Below, piece by piece: positions 38,909 through 46,576 of a DNA stretch of 64,000 nucleotides (positions within the stretch are counted from its first letter, which is position 1; each line of letters opens with the position of its first letter). The DNA comes from Burkholderia thailandensis E264 (lineage in GTDB: Bacteria > Pseudomonadota > Gammaproteobacteria > Burkholderiales > Burkholderiaceae), in the NCBI RefSeq assembly GCF_000012365.1, contig NC_007650.1:2356001-2420000 (forward strand). Direction: 5' to 3'. The position numbers and the translations under genes are program-made. The notes under the pieces are model-generated. The model saw nothing but the letters and a program-made list of their open reading frames with translations. It was not told the origin of the DNA and ran no database searches.

Positions 38909-39538
38909 TCAGGTCAGCCGATCGGACGCGATCACATGCGAGCCCGGCGCGGGATTCAGCGCCGCGTCGAGCAACGCGCGGGCGATCCGCGCCGCCGGGT
39001 TCAGCCGCCAGCCGCGCGGCAACAGCGGTCCGAACAGCGTCAACGCGAGCACCGCCGCCCGCTCGCCCGCGCGGAATTCGTCCCGGCGCCCGCCGATCAG
39101 GCCCGGCCGCACCGCGGTGAACGACGCGAACCCGAGGCCGGCCAGATCCCGCTCCAGTTCGCCCTTCACGCGGTGATAGAAAAATCGCGACGACGGGTCC
39201 GCGCCGAGCGCCGAATTGAGCACGTAAGTCGGCGTGCCGTGCCGCCGGGCGATGCGCGCGACCGCGAGCGGATAGTCGTGATCGACGCGCCGGAACGCGG
39301 GCTGGGAACCGGCCGCGCGCATCGTCGTGCCGAGCGTGCAGATCGCCGCGTCGGCGCGCCACCACGGCGCGTCGTCGGGCAGGCGATCGAAATCGACTGG
39401 CAGCGCGCGCAGCTTCGGATGCGCGGGCAGCGCGCGGCGCGCGAGCGCCGTCACGCCGTCGACGCGCGGATCGGCGAGCGCCAGGCCCAGCACGTGACGG
39501 CCGACGAGCCCCGTCGATCCGACGAGCAGCAGTTTCAT
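38909..39538 (-). CDS. NAD(P)-binding Rossmann-fold protein (atypical SDR)
   Basis: A 209-residue atypical short-chain dehydrogenase-like protein. The dinucleotide motif GSTGLVG (Gly7, Gly10 and Gly13) opens the first strand. A family segment with AAICTLGTTMRAAGSQPAFRRVDHDYPLAVARIARRHG follows, and YHRVKGELERDLAGLGF supplies the Tyr/Lys-containing helix. This is close to HTATIP2/YbjT-like proteins. The substrate is unknown. The start at 39538 (MKLLLVGSTG) is preferred over longer forms of the frame, which are not conserved-looking. It is alone on the minus strand, followed by a convergent gene. Confidence 0.83.
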   Translation of the reverse strand: MKLLLVGSTGLVGRHVLGLALADPRVDGVTALARRALPAHPKLRALPVDFDRLPDDAPWWRADAAICTLGTTMRAAGSQPAFRRVDHDYPLAVARIARRHGTPTYVLNSALGADPSSRFFYHRVKGELERDLAGLGFASFTAVRPGLIGGRRDEFRAGERAAVLALTLFGPLLPRGWRLNPAARIARALLDAALNPAPGSHVIASDRLT

Positions 39539-39889
39539 CGTGAATGCCTCGGTGCGTAGCGTGCGTTGGCGTCGACGGCGGCTGCGCCGTCCGGCGAGTG
39601 ACGCCGCCGGGGCGGCCCACGCCCCGGCGTCGCGAATGCACGCGGTTTCGTTGATCGAATCGTCGAATCGCGTACCCGACGGGACAACCCGTGCGATCGC
39701 CCCGGGTACGCGCGCCGGCTGCAGCCCGGACAGTCGACGCCTCGCGTGCAGGATACGGGATATCGGCCGCGCGCGGCGATTCGGCGCGAACGGCGGGCGA
39801 CGGCTCGCATCCATCACGCGCCGATGCCGGGCCCAACCCACTCGGCCCGCCGGCTGCCGAAGCCCGTCCTAGCGCCCGCACGCCTTATG
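39539..39889. other. Gene-free intergenic region
   Basis: The 351 bases between the pirin stop and the start of the NAD(P)-binding protein, both on the minus strand. Frames here have no family features. It should hold the promoter of the downstream gene. No clear motif was found. Confidence 0.45.
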
Positions 39890-40615
39890 TCACGCCCATT
39901 CGGCGGTGACTTCGATCGGCCGCAGATCGAACAGCAGCACCTCCGCCTGCTTGCCGCCCGCGATCTGCAGCGCATGTTCGTCGCGAATCCGCGCGCCGTC
40001 GCCCTCATGCAGTTCGACGCCGTTGACCGTCACGGATCCGCGCGCGACATGCACATACGCGAAGCGCTGCGGCGGCAGCGCGAACCGCTCGCTCGCATCG
40101 CCGTCGAAGAGGCCCGCGTAGACGCGCGCATCCTGCCGGATCTTCACCGAACCGTCCTGCCCTTCGGGCGACGCGATGAGACGCAACCGCCCGCGCTTTT
40201 CGCCGTCGCTCACGCGCGCCTGTTGATAGCGCGGCTCGACGCCCCGCACCGACGGCCCGATCCAGATCTGCAGGAAATGCACGGGTTCGGTCGCTGAATG
40301 GTTGAATTCGCTGTGCGCGATTCCCTTGCCCGCGCTCATCAACTGTACGTCGCCCGGCACGATCACCGAGCCCGTGCCCATCGTGTCGCGATGCTCGAGC
40401 GCGCCTTCGAGCACATACGACAGGATCTCCATGTCGCGGTGCGGATGCATGCCGAAGCCTCGGCCCGGCGCGACGCGATCGTCGTTGATCACGAGCAGAT
40501 CCGAGAAGCCGACTTGCGCCGGATCGTAGTATTCGGCGAACGAGAACGTGTGCCGCGAGCTGAGCCAGCCGTGCTCGGCGCGGCCGCGTTGATTGGCTGC
40601 TCTGACTTCAATCAT
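39890..40615 (-). CDS. Pirin family protein
   Basis: A 241-residue double-cupin protein of the pirin family. The N-terminal cupin carries the iron ligands His57 and His59 (FGMHPHRDMEILSYVLEG), His101 and Glu103 (GIAHSEFNHS). The second cupin lacks a metal site, as usual. Bacterial pirins act as quercetin 2,3-dioxygenases or modulate enzymes. The ATG at 40615 has a clear GGAGG ribosome site; the frame extends upstream without one. It is divergent from a LysR regulator across 129 bases, a common pairing in which the regulator controls the pirin gene. Confidence 0.92.
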   Translation of the reverse strand: MIEVRAANQRGRAEHGWLSSRHTFSFAEYYDPAQVGFSDLLVINDDRVAPGRGFGMHPHRDMEILSYVLEGALEHRDTMGTGSVIVPGDVQLMSAGKGIAHSEFNHSATEPVHFLQIWIGPSVRGVEPRYQQARVSDGEKRGRLRLIASPEGQDGSVKIRQDARVYAGLFDGDASERFALPPQRFAYVHVARGSVTVNGVELHEGDGARIRDEHALQIAGGKQAEVLLFDLRPIEVTAEWA

Positions 40616-40744
40616 GATGACCTCCGTTTCGTCTCGGGCGCTGCGGGTTGCGCGCCTCGTCAATCGATACGAGCAGCTTACGTCAACTATTTTGATACAT
40701 ATATAAACAGGAAGATAATTACTGTCTCACCCAAGTGGACAATC

Positions 40745-41644
40745 ATGCAGTTCGACGATCTCCGAATCTTCGTCACGACCGTGGAAGCGGGCAGCTTCAC
40801 GGGCGCGGCCGACAAACTCCTGCTGTCGAAGCAGTTCGTCAGCCGGCGCGTGATGGCGCTCGAGGCGTCGCTCGGCGTCAGGCTGCTCGTGCGCAACACG
40901 CGCAAGCTCGCGGTGACGGACCTCGGCCACGAGTTCTACAGGCGCGCGACGCGCATCCTCGCCGACGTCGCGGAAACCGAGGAGGCAATGTCCGCGCGCC
41001 ACGGCGACCTGCGTGGAACGCTGAAGATCAGCGCGCCGATGTCGTTCGGCATCGCATACCTGTCGCCGCTGATCGCCGAGTTTCTCGTCCGGCATCCGGC
41101 CGTGCGGCTCCATGTCGACCTCAGCGATCGCCACGTCGATCTGATCGGCGAGGGTTTCGATCTCGCGCTGCGCATCGGCGCGCTGCCCGATTCGACGCTG
41201 ATCGCGCGGCGTCTCGGCGAACTGCGGATGGTCGCGTGCTGCAGCCCCGCCTATCGGCGCAAGCATCGCGCGCCCGCGACGCCCGCCGATCTACATGGCC
41301 ACGCGTGCCTGCTGTACGGCCAGGAAGGCCGCACCGGCTGGGAATTCACGATCGGCGGCGCGCGCCGCACGTTCGAAGTGCAAGGCGCGCTGCTCGCGAA
41401 CAACGGCGACGTGATCCGCGACGCGGCCATCGCCGGGCTCGGCATCGCGCTACTGCCGCACTTCATCGTCGCGGCCGCGCTGGACGCGGGCCTGCTCGTG
41501 ACCGTGCTCGAACCGTTCGCGCAATCTCCGCTGCCCGTCAGCGCCGTGTATCCGCAGCACCGGCAGGACATGGCGACATGCCGGGCGTTTCTCGGCTTCA
41601 TCGAAGAGCGGTTGCGCCAGGGCTTCGCCGCGCCGGGACGATGA
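40745..41644 (+). CDS. LysR-family transcriptional regulator
   Basis: A 299-residue LysR-type regulator. Residues 1-60 form the helix-turn-helix (MQFDDLRIFVTTVEAGSFTGAADKLLLSKQFVSRRV), and residues 90-290 the periplasmic-binding-protein-like effector domain (GTLKISAPMSFGIAYLSPLIAEFL to DVIRDAAIAGLGIALLPHFIV). It is nearest in feel to regulators of the CrgA type. The start at 40745 is the only fitting one. The 129-base AT-rich gap to the divergent pirin gene should hold its binding site, and pirin is its likely target. The inducer is unknown. Confidence 0.92.
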   Translation: MQFDDLRIFVTTVEAGSFTGAADKLLLSKQFVSRRVMALEASLGVRLLVRNTRKLAVTDLGHEFYRRATRILADVAETEEAMSARHGDLRGTLKISAPMSFGIAYLSPLIAEFLVRHPAVRLHVDLSDRHVDLIGEGFDLALRIGALPDSTLIARRLGELRMVACCSPAYRRKHRAPATPADLHGHACLLYGQEGRTGWEFTIGGARRTFEVQGALLANNGDVIRDAAIAGLGIALLPHFIVAAALDAGLLVTVLEPFAQSPLPVSAVYPQHRQDMATCRAFLGFIEERLRQGFAAPGR

Positions 41645-41730
41645 TCGCGAGCCGGACGCGCGATCGTCGGTCGACGCATCCATGCACCGATACGTCACCC
41701 GCACCGAACAGCGCGCGGAGTTAACACGGC

Positions 41731-41946
41731 ATGGCTGCGCCGCAAACCAAGCAGGAACTGCTGGATGCGATCCGCACCGCCTACCGGAAACTGGCGGCGG
41801 ATCTCGCCGACGTGCCGGCCAAACGCGCGCGCGACGCGGCCCTCGAAGGCCATTCACAGGGCGCGCGGATCAGCGTGGCGGATCGGCCGGCCAATCTGAT
41901 CGGCCGCAACCGGCTCGTGCCGAAATGGTGCGACACCACCGCTTAG
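41731..41946 (+). pseudogene. Truncated ClbS/DfsB-family gene
   Basis: The 71-residue frame begins MAAPQTKQELLDAIRTAYRKL and continues through RDAALEGHSQGARISVADRPANLIG to VPKW, matching the first 65 or so residues of ClbS/DfsB proteins (usually about 170 residues, a four-helix DinB-like fold). The family includes ClbS, which protects against colibactin. After VPKW (base 41928) the family sequence stops abruptly and reads into an insertion-sequence remnant, with a stop at 41944-41946. The gene is therefore broken by a past IS insertion and deletion, and has probably lost function. It was inferred from sequence pattern only. Confidence 0.75.
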
Positions 41947-42093
41947 AAACCCTGCAGCATGCCGGCCGCGTGATCGCCGACGGGATTCGGATCTACAACC
42001 ATCGACGGCCCCACCAGGCGCTGAAGATGAACACCCCGGCTGAGACGTTCGCTTTAAGCGCTTAATCTGCGCAGGGTTCGCTGAGTCATTACA
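41945..42093 (+). mobile_element. IS3-family transposase 3'-end remnant
   Basis: This stretch encodes the tail of an IS3-family (IS407/IS911-like) DDE transposase: ADGIRIYNHRRPHQALKMNTPAETF, with its stop at 42063-42065. The short sequence to the terminal CA at 42093 is probably the right end of the element. No left end, orfA or catalytic core remains. It directly follows the truncated ClbS/DfsB gene and borders the AT-rich island that holds the peptide locus. No target-site duplication could be identified. Confidence 0.75.
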
Positions 42094-42499
42094 TCCGCCC
42101 GCCGGACCCGGCGCGCACTCGCCCTCTCCGCCCTCGAACAGCATGCACCACCATGTTTCCTCAAATTCCAATAATCGAAATTATTTGAAAACTCAATTCA
42201 GCATCCGAAACCATCGGCATTTCCACCATGCCATTTCCCAATATTTAAGAACCGAAACCGTTTCACACACATCAATTCCAGTAACTATTTCCGAATTATC
42301 TCAGCGTACTACCGTTAATTCCTCCGTGTTTAGTACGCGCCAGGTAAAAACAATATCGACAATTGCATTCGATAAAATCGACAAGTAATATCGAATGCAC
42401 TTGTAAGGCATTGACAATAAATGCCGCACAAGCAGCGGCGGCCGAGCCGCCATGTTTCCATGTTGAATAACTCGTGTTCACAACACCTGGAGAATTGAC
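42094..42499. other. AT-rich non-coding region before the peptide locus
   Basis: From about 42,150 to 42,420 the sequence is far more AT-rich than its surroundings. A frame of 81 codons (42,143-42,388) has low-complexity His/Asn/Ser/Thr composition and no ribosome site, so I do not call it. It contains a perfect 9-base inverted repeat (42365-42373 and 42390-42398), a 6-base pair (GGCATT 42407-42412 with AATGCC 42420-42425) and a GC hairpin (42437-42451). The promoter of the peptide gene is probably here, but several weak hexamer pairs compete. Confidence 0.5.
42365..42398. promoter_or_regulatory. Inverted repeat upstream of the peptide gene, possible operator
   Basis: GCATTCGAT (42365-42373) and ATCGAATGC (42390-42398) are exact inverted repeats with a 16-base AT-rich spacer, so the half-sites are about two and a half helical turns apart. 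They lie about 100 bases before the 40-codon peptide gene. A regulator binding site is plausible, but no adjacent regulator gene is present. Confidence 0.45.
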
Positions 42500-42622
42500 A
42501 TGCAGGAAAATCAGCAAATCGATTTGCTCGCCTGGATGCAGGAAGACACGCATGCGGAAGCCGTCGACATGATGGTCGAGGATGCTGTGGTGCCGTTCGG
42601 CACCGCGCTCTGGCCGGTTTAA
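42500..42622 (+). CDS. Small acidic peptide, candidate RiPP-like precursor
   Basis: A 40-codon gene beginning MQENQQIDLLAWMQEDTH and ending VVPFGTALWPV. A GGAGA ribosome site lies 7 bases before the ATG at 42500. The first 28 residues are acidic and amphipathic (Asp/Glu/Met-rich: DLLAWMQED, EAVDMMVED), like leader peptides. The last 11-12 residues are uncharged and contain Pro, Phe, Gly, Thr, Trp and Val, like a core. There is no signal peptide. It is followed after 58 bases by an M29-like metalloenzyme gene on the same strand, with a strong hairpin in the gap. No YcaO, radical-SAM, lanthionine or graspetide enzyme is nearby, so the class is unknown. An alternative is a leader peptide for attenuation. 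Confidence 0.6.
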   Translation: MQENQQIDLLAWMQEDTHAEAVDMMVEDAVVPFGTALWPV

Positions 42623-42638
42623 GCGGGCCATTCGATCT

Positions 42639-42664
42639 GGTGGAAGGGCTCGCGCCCTTCCGCC
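42639..42664 (+). terminator. Strong hairpin between peptide and enzyme genes (attenuator-like)
   Basis: GGAAGGGC (42642-42649) pairs perfectly with GCCCTTCC (42654-42661) over a TCGC loop. A T-G wobble and two G-C pairs extend the stem to 11 pairs. No thymine run follows, so it is more likely a partial terminator or an RNA-stabilising element. Such a structure after a small-peptide gene would raise peptide over enzyme expression. Confidence 0.6.
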
Positions 42665-42680
42665 GCCTCCGGAGACATGC

Positions 42681-43634
42681 ATGCAGAACCTGCACCGCGC
42701 ACTCGGCTTTCACCCCGCCCTGCGCGACAAGCTCGCGCGCGGAAACACGGGAAATCTGCTGGTCGGATACGACGCAGCCAACCGTGACATCGCATTGCAA
42801 GCGTTTTCCGAGCTGCCCGAATCGCTCGACGCCACCCCCCTCTGCCTCGAAAGCACGGCGCCCGCCGACATCATCGCGGCGATCGGCCGCTCCGATCTGT
42901 TCGTCCTGCTGTACGACTCGTCGTGCCTGCCCACGCCATCGCCGAGCGGCCCGCCGTTCCTTTCCGCCATCCGGCCCGCGATCGTCGAGCACTGGGGCAA
43001 GTCGGTGCTGTTCAAGGACTACGGCCCGCATCTCGACGAAGCCTTCTCGGAATCGCTCGACGACATCGCCGCGCGCAACGCCCGCCTGATCGACGCCGCC
43101 GAGCGCGCGTCGCAGGTCCGCTTCGTCGACGAGGCCGGCAACCTGCTGACGGGGTCGCTCAAACCGGCTCGGAAATGGACGAGCGTCGACGGCATGGGCA
43201 ACCTCGACGTCGTGCCCGGAGAGATCGCGACGCACGTCACCGATCTGCGCGGCTCGATCGTGTTCAGCGGGACGTTTCTCAGCACCATCCCGTTCGCCGT
43301 CAAATACAAGGTCGTCGAGCGGCTTGCGACGCTGCACATCGAGGGCAGCGCGATCGTCGGCTTCGACAGCGACCATCCGGGCTTCCGCCACGATTTCACG
43401 TCGTATCTGGAGCGGCATGCGAACCATCGCCGGATCGAGGAATTCGGCATCGGCACGAACCTCGGAATCAAGGGGCTGTACGGCCGCAACGCCGGCTTCG
43501 AGGAGCGGCACCCGGGCCTGCATCTCGGTCTCGGCGGCGGCGAACAGGGCAGCCATCACCTCGATCTGATCTTCGCCAAGGGAACGCTGGCGTTCGACGA
43601 CAGGATCGTGTTCGATCGCGCATTCACGGTGTGA
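42681..43634 (+). CDS. M29-like metalloenzyme next to the small peptide gene
   Basis: A 317-residue soluble protein with the C-terminal architecture of M29 metallopeptidases and NicX-type dioxygenases. All five metal ligands of that fold can be placed: Glu181 in VVPGEIATH, Glu254 in EEFGIGTNLG, His281 in GLHLGLGG, and His293 and Asp295 in SHHLDLIF. The first 110 residues are divergent and shorter than in true M29 aminopeptidases (about 410 residues). Good GGAGA ribosome spacing supports the ATG at 42681. It could trim the leader of the peptide encoded upstream, or modify it. The reaction is unknown. The gene sits alone between an IS remnant and the polysaccharide cluster. Confidence 0.8.
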   Translation: MQNLHRALGFHPALRDKLARGNTGNLLVGYDAANRDIALQAFSELPESLDATPLCLESTAPADIIAAIGRSDLFVLLYDSSCLPTPSPSGPPFLSAIRPAIVEHWGKSVLFKDYGPHLDEAFSESLDDIAARNARLIDAAERASQVRFVDEAGNLLTGSLKPARKWTSVDGMGNLDVVPGEIATHVTDLRGSIVFSGTFLSTIPFAVKYKVVERLATLHIEGSAIVGFDSDHPGFRHDFTSYLERHANHRRIEEFGIGTNLGIKGLYGRNAGFEERHPGLHLGLGGGEQGSHHLDLIFAKGTLAFDDRIVFDRAFTV

Positions 43635-43697
43635 TGCCGCCCGCGCGGCGCGCGAGTGCGAGTGCGATCGGTTGTCCGCCGGTTGCCGTACGCAAGC

Positions 43698-43717
43698 GCG
43701 CCGGCCGATGCCGGCGC
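43698..43717. terminator. Hairpin between convergent genes
   Basis: GCGCCGGC (43698-43705) and GCCGGCGC (43710-43717) form a perfect 8-pair stem with a CGAT loop, 64 bases after the metalloenzyme stop and 180 bases beyond the end of the convergent polysaccharide operon. It is symmetric and without a thymine run, so it could stop transcription from either side only weakly. Confidence 0.4.
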
Positions 43718-43894
43718 ACCGGCCGAGCACATTCGGCCACGCCACGTCAGGCCGCGCCACGTTAGCGCCCCGCAGCCTTCAAAGCGAATCGCCGCGTCGT
43801 GCCGCGTCGCGCACGCCCCTGCCTATGCGCCGGCACGGCGGGGCGACATCCGGCGTCCTTCCGGCACACCGCGCGACGATCGGATGACGAGGCG

Positions 43895-44944
43895 TCATCC
43901 CGTCGCCAGCGCCGCGGCCCGTTTTCGCGCTTGAGCCGCCACTTCGCCGGCTGCCAGCAACGCGATCAACGGGAAACTCGGAAACGAGAAAAAGAACGGC
44001 GTGACGAGCGATTGCAGCAGCCCGAGCAGCATGAACAAATTCCGCGGCAACGTGAGCAGCACGCAGACGAAGAGGACCAATCCCACCACGCCGAACTGCC
44101 CGAGCACGGACAAATAGTCGCTCTCCGAATGCAGGCCGCTGCCGATCACCAGATTCATGACGTTCTCACCGGCAACGCGCGCGATCATCGCGACATTCTC
44201 GATGCGATCCGAAAACGATCCTGTCGTCTGGCCTTGCCCGTTCAAGATCGCCATCAGGTACGACAGCTTCAGCATGAAGAAATCGTTGATCAGGAAGGTC
44301 GGCACGACGACGAGCACGGCCGGCACGATCAAATACCCGTTCAGCAGGAACGCGCAGGCGGCCAGCGCAACCGCGGCGCTGAGCGATCCCGTCAGCACCA
44401 CGAAGCTCACGCACGCGATCGCATGGCCCAGATCCGCAAGCCTGCGCGCGTGGCGGAATTCGACGATGAAATACAGCGCCCAGGACGAGAAAATGATGCC
44501 GGCGTTGTTGGGGCCGCCGAACGTCGACACGACGCGCAGCTCGCTTCCATACGTATGCGCGGACACGAACACGCCGAACACTTCGAGCAAGCCCGTACCA
44601 TAGACGAACGGCAACGCGATCGCGATGATCCGGCGAAGCGCCGCGGCTTCGATTTGAACGCCCTTCGCGATGACGAGCGTCGCGCAGAACACCAGAACGT
44701 TGACGCTGGTGGCAAGATCGCCCGACACGAGAATGCACCACGCGCCGAATACGAAATAGAGCAGATGCGCGGGCGTGTAGTACGGTTGCCTGGCGAGCGC
44801 GACGAGCCCGCAGGCGGGCACGATCAGGCGCAACGCCTTGTACCACATCGGCACCGCATCGTCGAACATGCCATAGGTTCCCCACTGCAGAACGATCGCC
44901 GGCGACCAATAGAAGATGAGAAACAGAACGTAGAAGAAGAACAT
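43895..44944 (-). CDS. Polysaccharide polymerase-like membrane protein (Wzy/O-antigen ligase type)
   Basis: A 349-residue polytopic inner-membrane protein with about ten helices and a larger periplasmic loop near residues 225-260 (NGQGQTTGSFSDRIENVAMIARV), the layout of Wzy-type repeat-unit polymerases. The SGLHSESDYLSVLGQFGVVGLVLFV region resembles the conserved end of that loop in Wzy/WaaL proteins (the HSxYLxxLxxxGxxG pattern). It would join repeat units in the periplasm. It starts at the ATG at 44944, three bases after the preceding glycosyltransferase gene, and is the last gene of the minus-strand cluster. Confidence 0.82.
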   Translation of the reverse strand: MFFFYVLFLIFYWSPAIVLQWGTYGMFDDAVPMWYKALRLIVPACGLVALARQPYYTPAHLLYFVFGAWCILVSGDLATSVNVLVFCATLVIAKGVQIEAAALRRIIAIALPFVYGTGLLEVFGVFVSAHTYGSELRVVSTFGGPNNAGIIFSSWALYFIVEFRHARRLADLGHAIACVSFVVLTGSLSAAVALAACAFLLNGYLIVPAVLVVVPTFLINDFFMLKLSYLMAILNGQGQTTGSFSDRIENVAMIARVAGENVMNLVIGSGLHSESDYLSVLGQFGVVGLVLFVCVLLTLPRNLFMLLGLLQSLVTPFFFSFPSFPLIALLAAGEVAAQARKRAAALATG

Positions 44945-44947
44945 GAT

Positions 44948-45994
44948 TCAGCACTTGATCCGAAGGCTGCGCTCCACCGCGAACTGAAGACGGCGGAGCA
45001 TCCTGAACCCCCACGCGGCGGCGGCCCCGAACGTCAGGACGAACGATGCCAGCAGCCACGGCAGCGGACTGCGCACGAGACCGAGCTTTCTCAGCTCGAC
45101 GAACAGCTCGAGCGTCGCGCGCCGGCCCTGCGCCGGCATCATCTCGAAGACATGAAACGACTGGCGGCCGGCCATCTCGCGCATGACGGCGTCGACAAGC
45201 GGCACGCCCAGCGCGCGTTCGACGTCGGCGGAAATGTCGAGCACGCCGCGCCACATGCGCGCGCGCGCAGCCGGCCGGTATGCGCCCGGCAGATGAATGC
45301 CCGCCTCGGCCGCCGCGTGGCCGAACAGCGGCGGATTCTCCGCGCGTCCGGCGACGATCGCCTTGCCGATATACCCGATTCCCGCGCCGAAATACGCGTG
45401 GCACGCGAGGTGGTACTGGTAATAGAGCGAGCCGTCGTATCGGCTCGTCGCGAGATCGCGCGCCCATTCGGTGTTGACGACGAGCCCGCCGACGAATCCG
45501 CACAGACGAAAGATCAGGCGCGGCGACGAATTATCGCGATGAAACACCGTGTCCGATTTCGCGAGCCAAGTCTCGTTCAGCACGCCCCGATCGCGATGGC
45601 CGCTGAAGCGGCGATACGTGCGCGAAATGAAGCGGACATCGGGATGTGCACCGGCATAACGCCTCGTTTCGGCGATCGCATCCGCATAGAGCTGATCGTC
45701 GTTGCCGAGCAGCATCAGATAGTCGCCCGAGGCCTGCGCGATCAGCATCCGCAGGTTGCCGTCGTAGCCGAGATTGCGCTCGTTCTCGACGTATCGCAGC
45801 CGGCAGCCTCTACGCGCCAGCGCATCGCGCTGCGCACCAACGATCCGCCGAATCACCTCCCGCTCCGGCGACGCGTCCTCGCAAATCAGCAGTTCGTCCG
45901 GCGGCGGCTCGCAAGCAAGCACGGACTCGATCAGTTCTCGCAACTCGGCCGGCCTGGAATAGGCGGGGACGCCAACGGTAATCGTGATCGGCAA
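44948..45994 (-). CDS. Family 2 glycosyltransferase
   Basis: A 348-residue GT-A glycosyltransferase. The N-terminus ITITVGVPAYSRPAELRELIESVL is the family 2 opening, ICEDAS binds the nucleotide, and LLGNDDQLY (near residue 95) supplies the metal-binding acidic pair. The C-terminus has a hydrophobic segment (LPWLLASFVLTFGAAAAWGF) that probably anchors it to the inner membrane. Sugar donor and acceptor are unknown. It starts at the ATG at 45994, 12 bases after the acyltransferase gene, and is followed almost directly by the polymerase gene. Confidence 0.88.
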   Translation of the reverse strand: MPITITVGVPAYSRPAELRELIESVLACEPPPDELLICEDASPEREVIRRIVGAQRDALARRGCRLRYVENERNLGYDGNLRMLIAQASGDYLMLLGNDDQLYADAIAETRRYAGAHPDVRFISRTYRRFSGHRDRGVLNETWLAKSDTVFHRDNSSPRLIFRLCGFVGGLVVNTEWARDLATSRYDGSLYYQYHLACHAYFGAGIGYIGKAIVAGRAENPPLFGHAAAEAGIHLPGAYRPAARARMWRGVLDISADVERALGVPLVDAVMREMAGRQSFHVFEMMPAQGRRATLELFVELRKLGLVRSPLPWLLASFVLTFGAAAAWGFRMLRRLQFAVERSLRIKC

Positions 45995-46006
45995 GGTCCG
46001 CGCTCC

Positions 46007-46576
46007 CTATAGTCGTTTGACGATCGTCGCCGGATTGCCGGCGATCACGCATGCGACGTCGGCCGTCAGCCGGACCACGGCGTTCGCGGCGACAATGCAC
46101 CCCGGCGCGAGACGCGTGCCCGCGAGAATGACGGCGCCATCGCAGATCCAGCAATCGTCCCCGATCCGGATTGGCTCGACGCGCGCGAGCGGACGCCTCG
46201 CGGGCGGCACGGAAAGATGTGCGTCATCCGCCGAATCGCCGTGCGCATGATCGCCGATGTAGATTCGGCTTCCCAACAGGCAGCCGTTCCCGATTTCTAT
46301 CGATGACACCGCGCTGATATGCACCGCGTCCGACAGATGCACGTCATCGCCGATCGAGATGCTCGGCCGAAACGATTGCGCGCCGTAGCGCTCGACGGCC
46401 TGAATCCAGCACGCGTCGCCGATCGTCGCGCCCTTGCCGACGCGGATCGCGCGCCAGCCGAAGATCTTGCTCGCGCGTCCCCTGCGCGCAAACGCGGGTT
46501 GCCCGGCGATGCGCCACATCCCGGCGCGGGCCACGCGGCCGGCTCGATGCAACAGGAAGAACAGGCGCTCAAGCAT
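46007..46576 (-). CDS. Hexapeptide-repeat acyltransferase
   Basis: A 189-residue left-handed beta-helix acyltransferase of the WcaF/LacA/CysE superfamily. The hexapeptide pattern is clear in IRVGKGATIGDACWIQ, ISIGDDVHLSDAVHIS, IEIGNGCLLGSRIYIGDHAHG (catalytic histidine) and IRIGDDCWICDGAVILAGTRLAPGCIVAANAVV, and it ends IAGNPATIVKRL. It probably O-acetylates the polysaccharide or a precursor. The ATG at 46576 overlaps the heptosyltransferase stop by eight bases; an ATG at 46594 would add six residues. Neither has a strong ribosome site. Confidence 0.85.
   Translation of the reverse strand: MLERLFFLLHRAGRVARAGMWRIAGQPAFARRGRASKIFGWRAIRVGKGATIGDACWIQAVERYGAQSFRPSISIGDDVHLSDAVHISAVSSIEIGNGCLLGSRIYIGDHAHGDSADDAHLSVPPARRPLARVEPIRIGDDCWICDGAVILAGTRLAPGCIVAANAVVRLTADVACVIAGNPATIVKRL

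Noticed and set aside
42143..42388. 81-codon plus-strand frame in the AT-rich island
   Set aside because: Low-complexity His/Asn/Ser/Thr composition, no ribosome site, and it overlaps an inverted repeat that looks regulatory. No relative is recognised.
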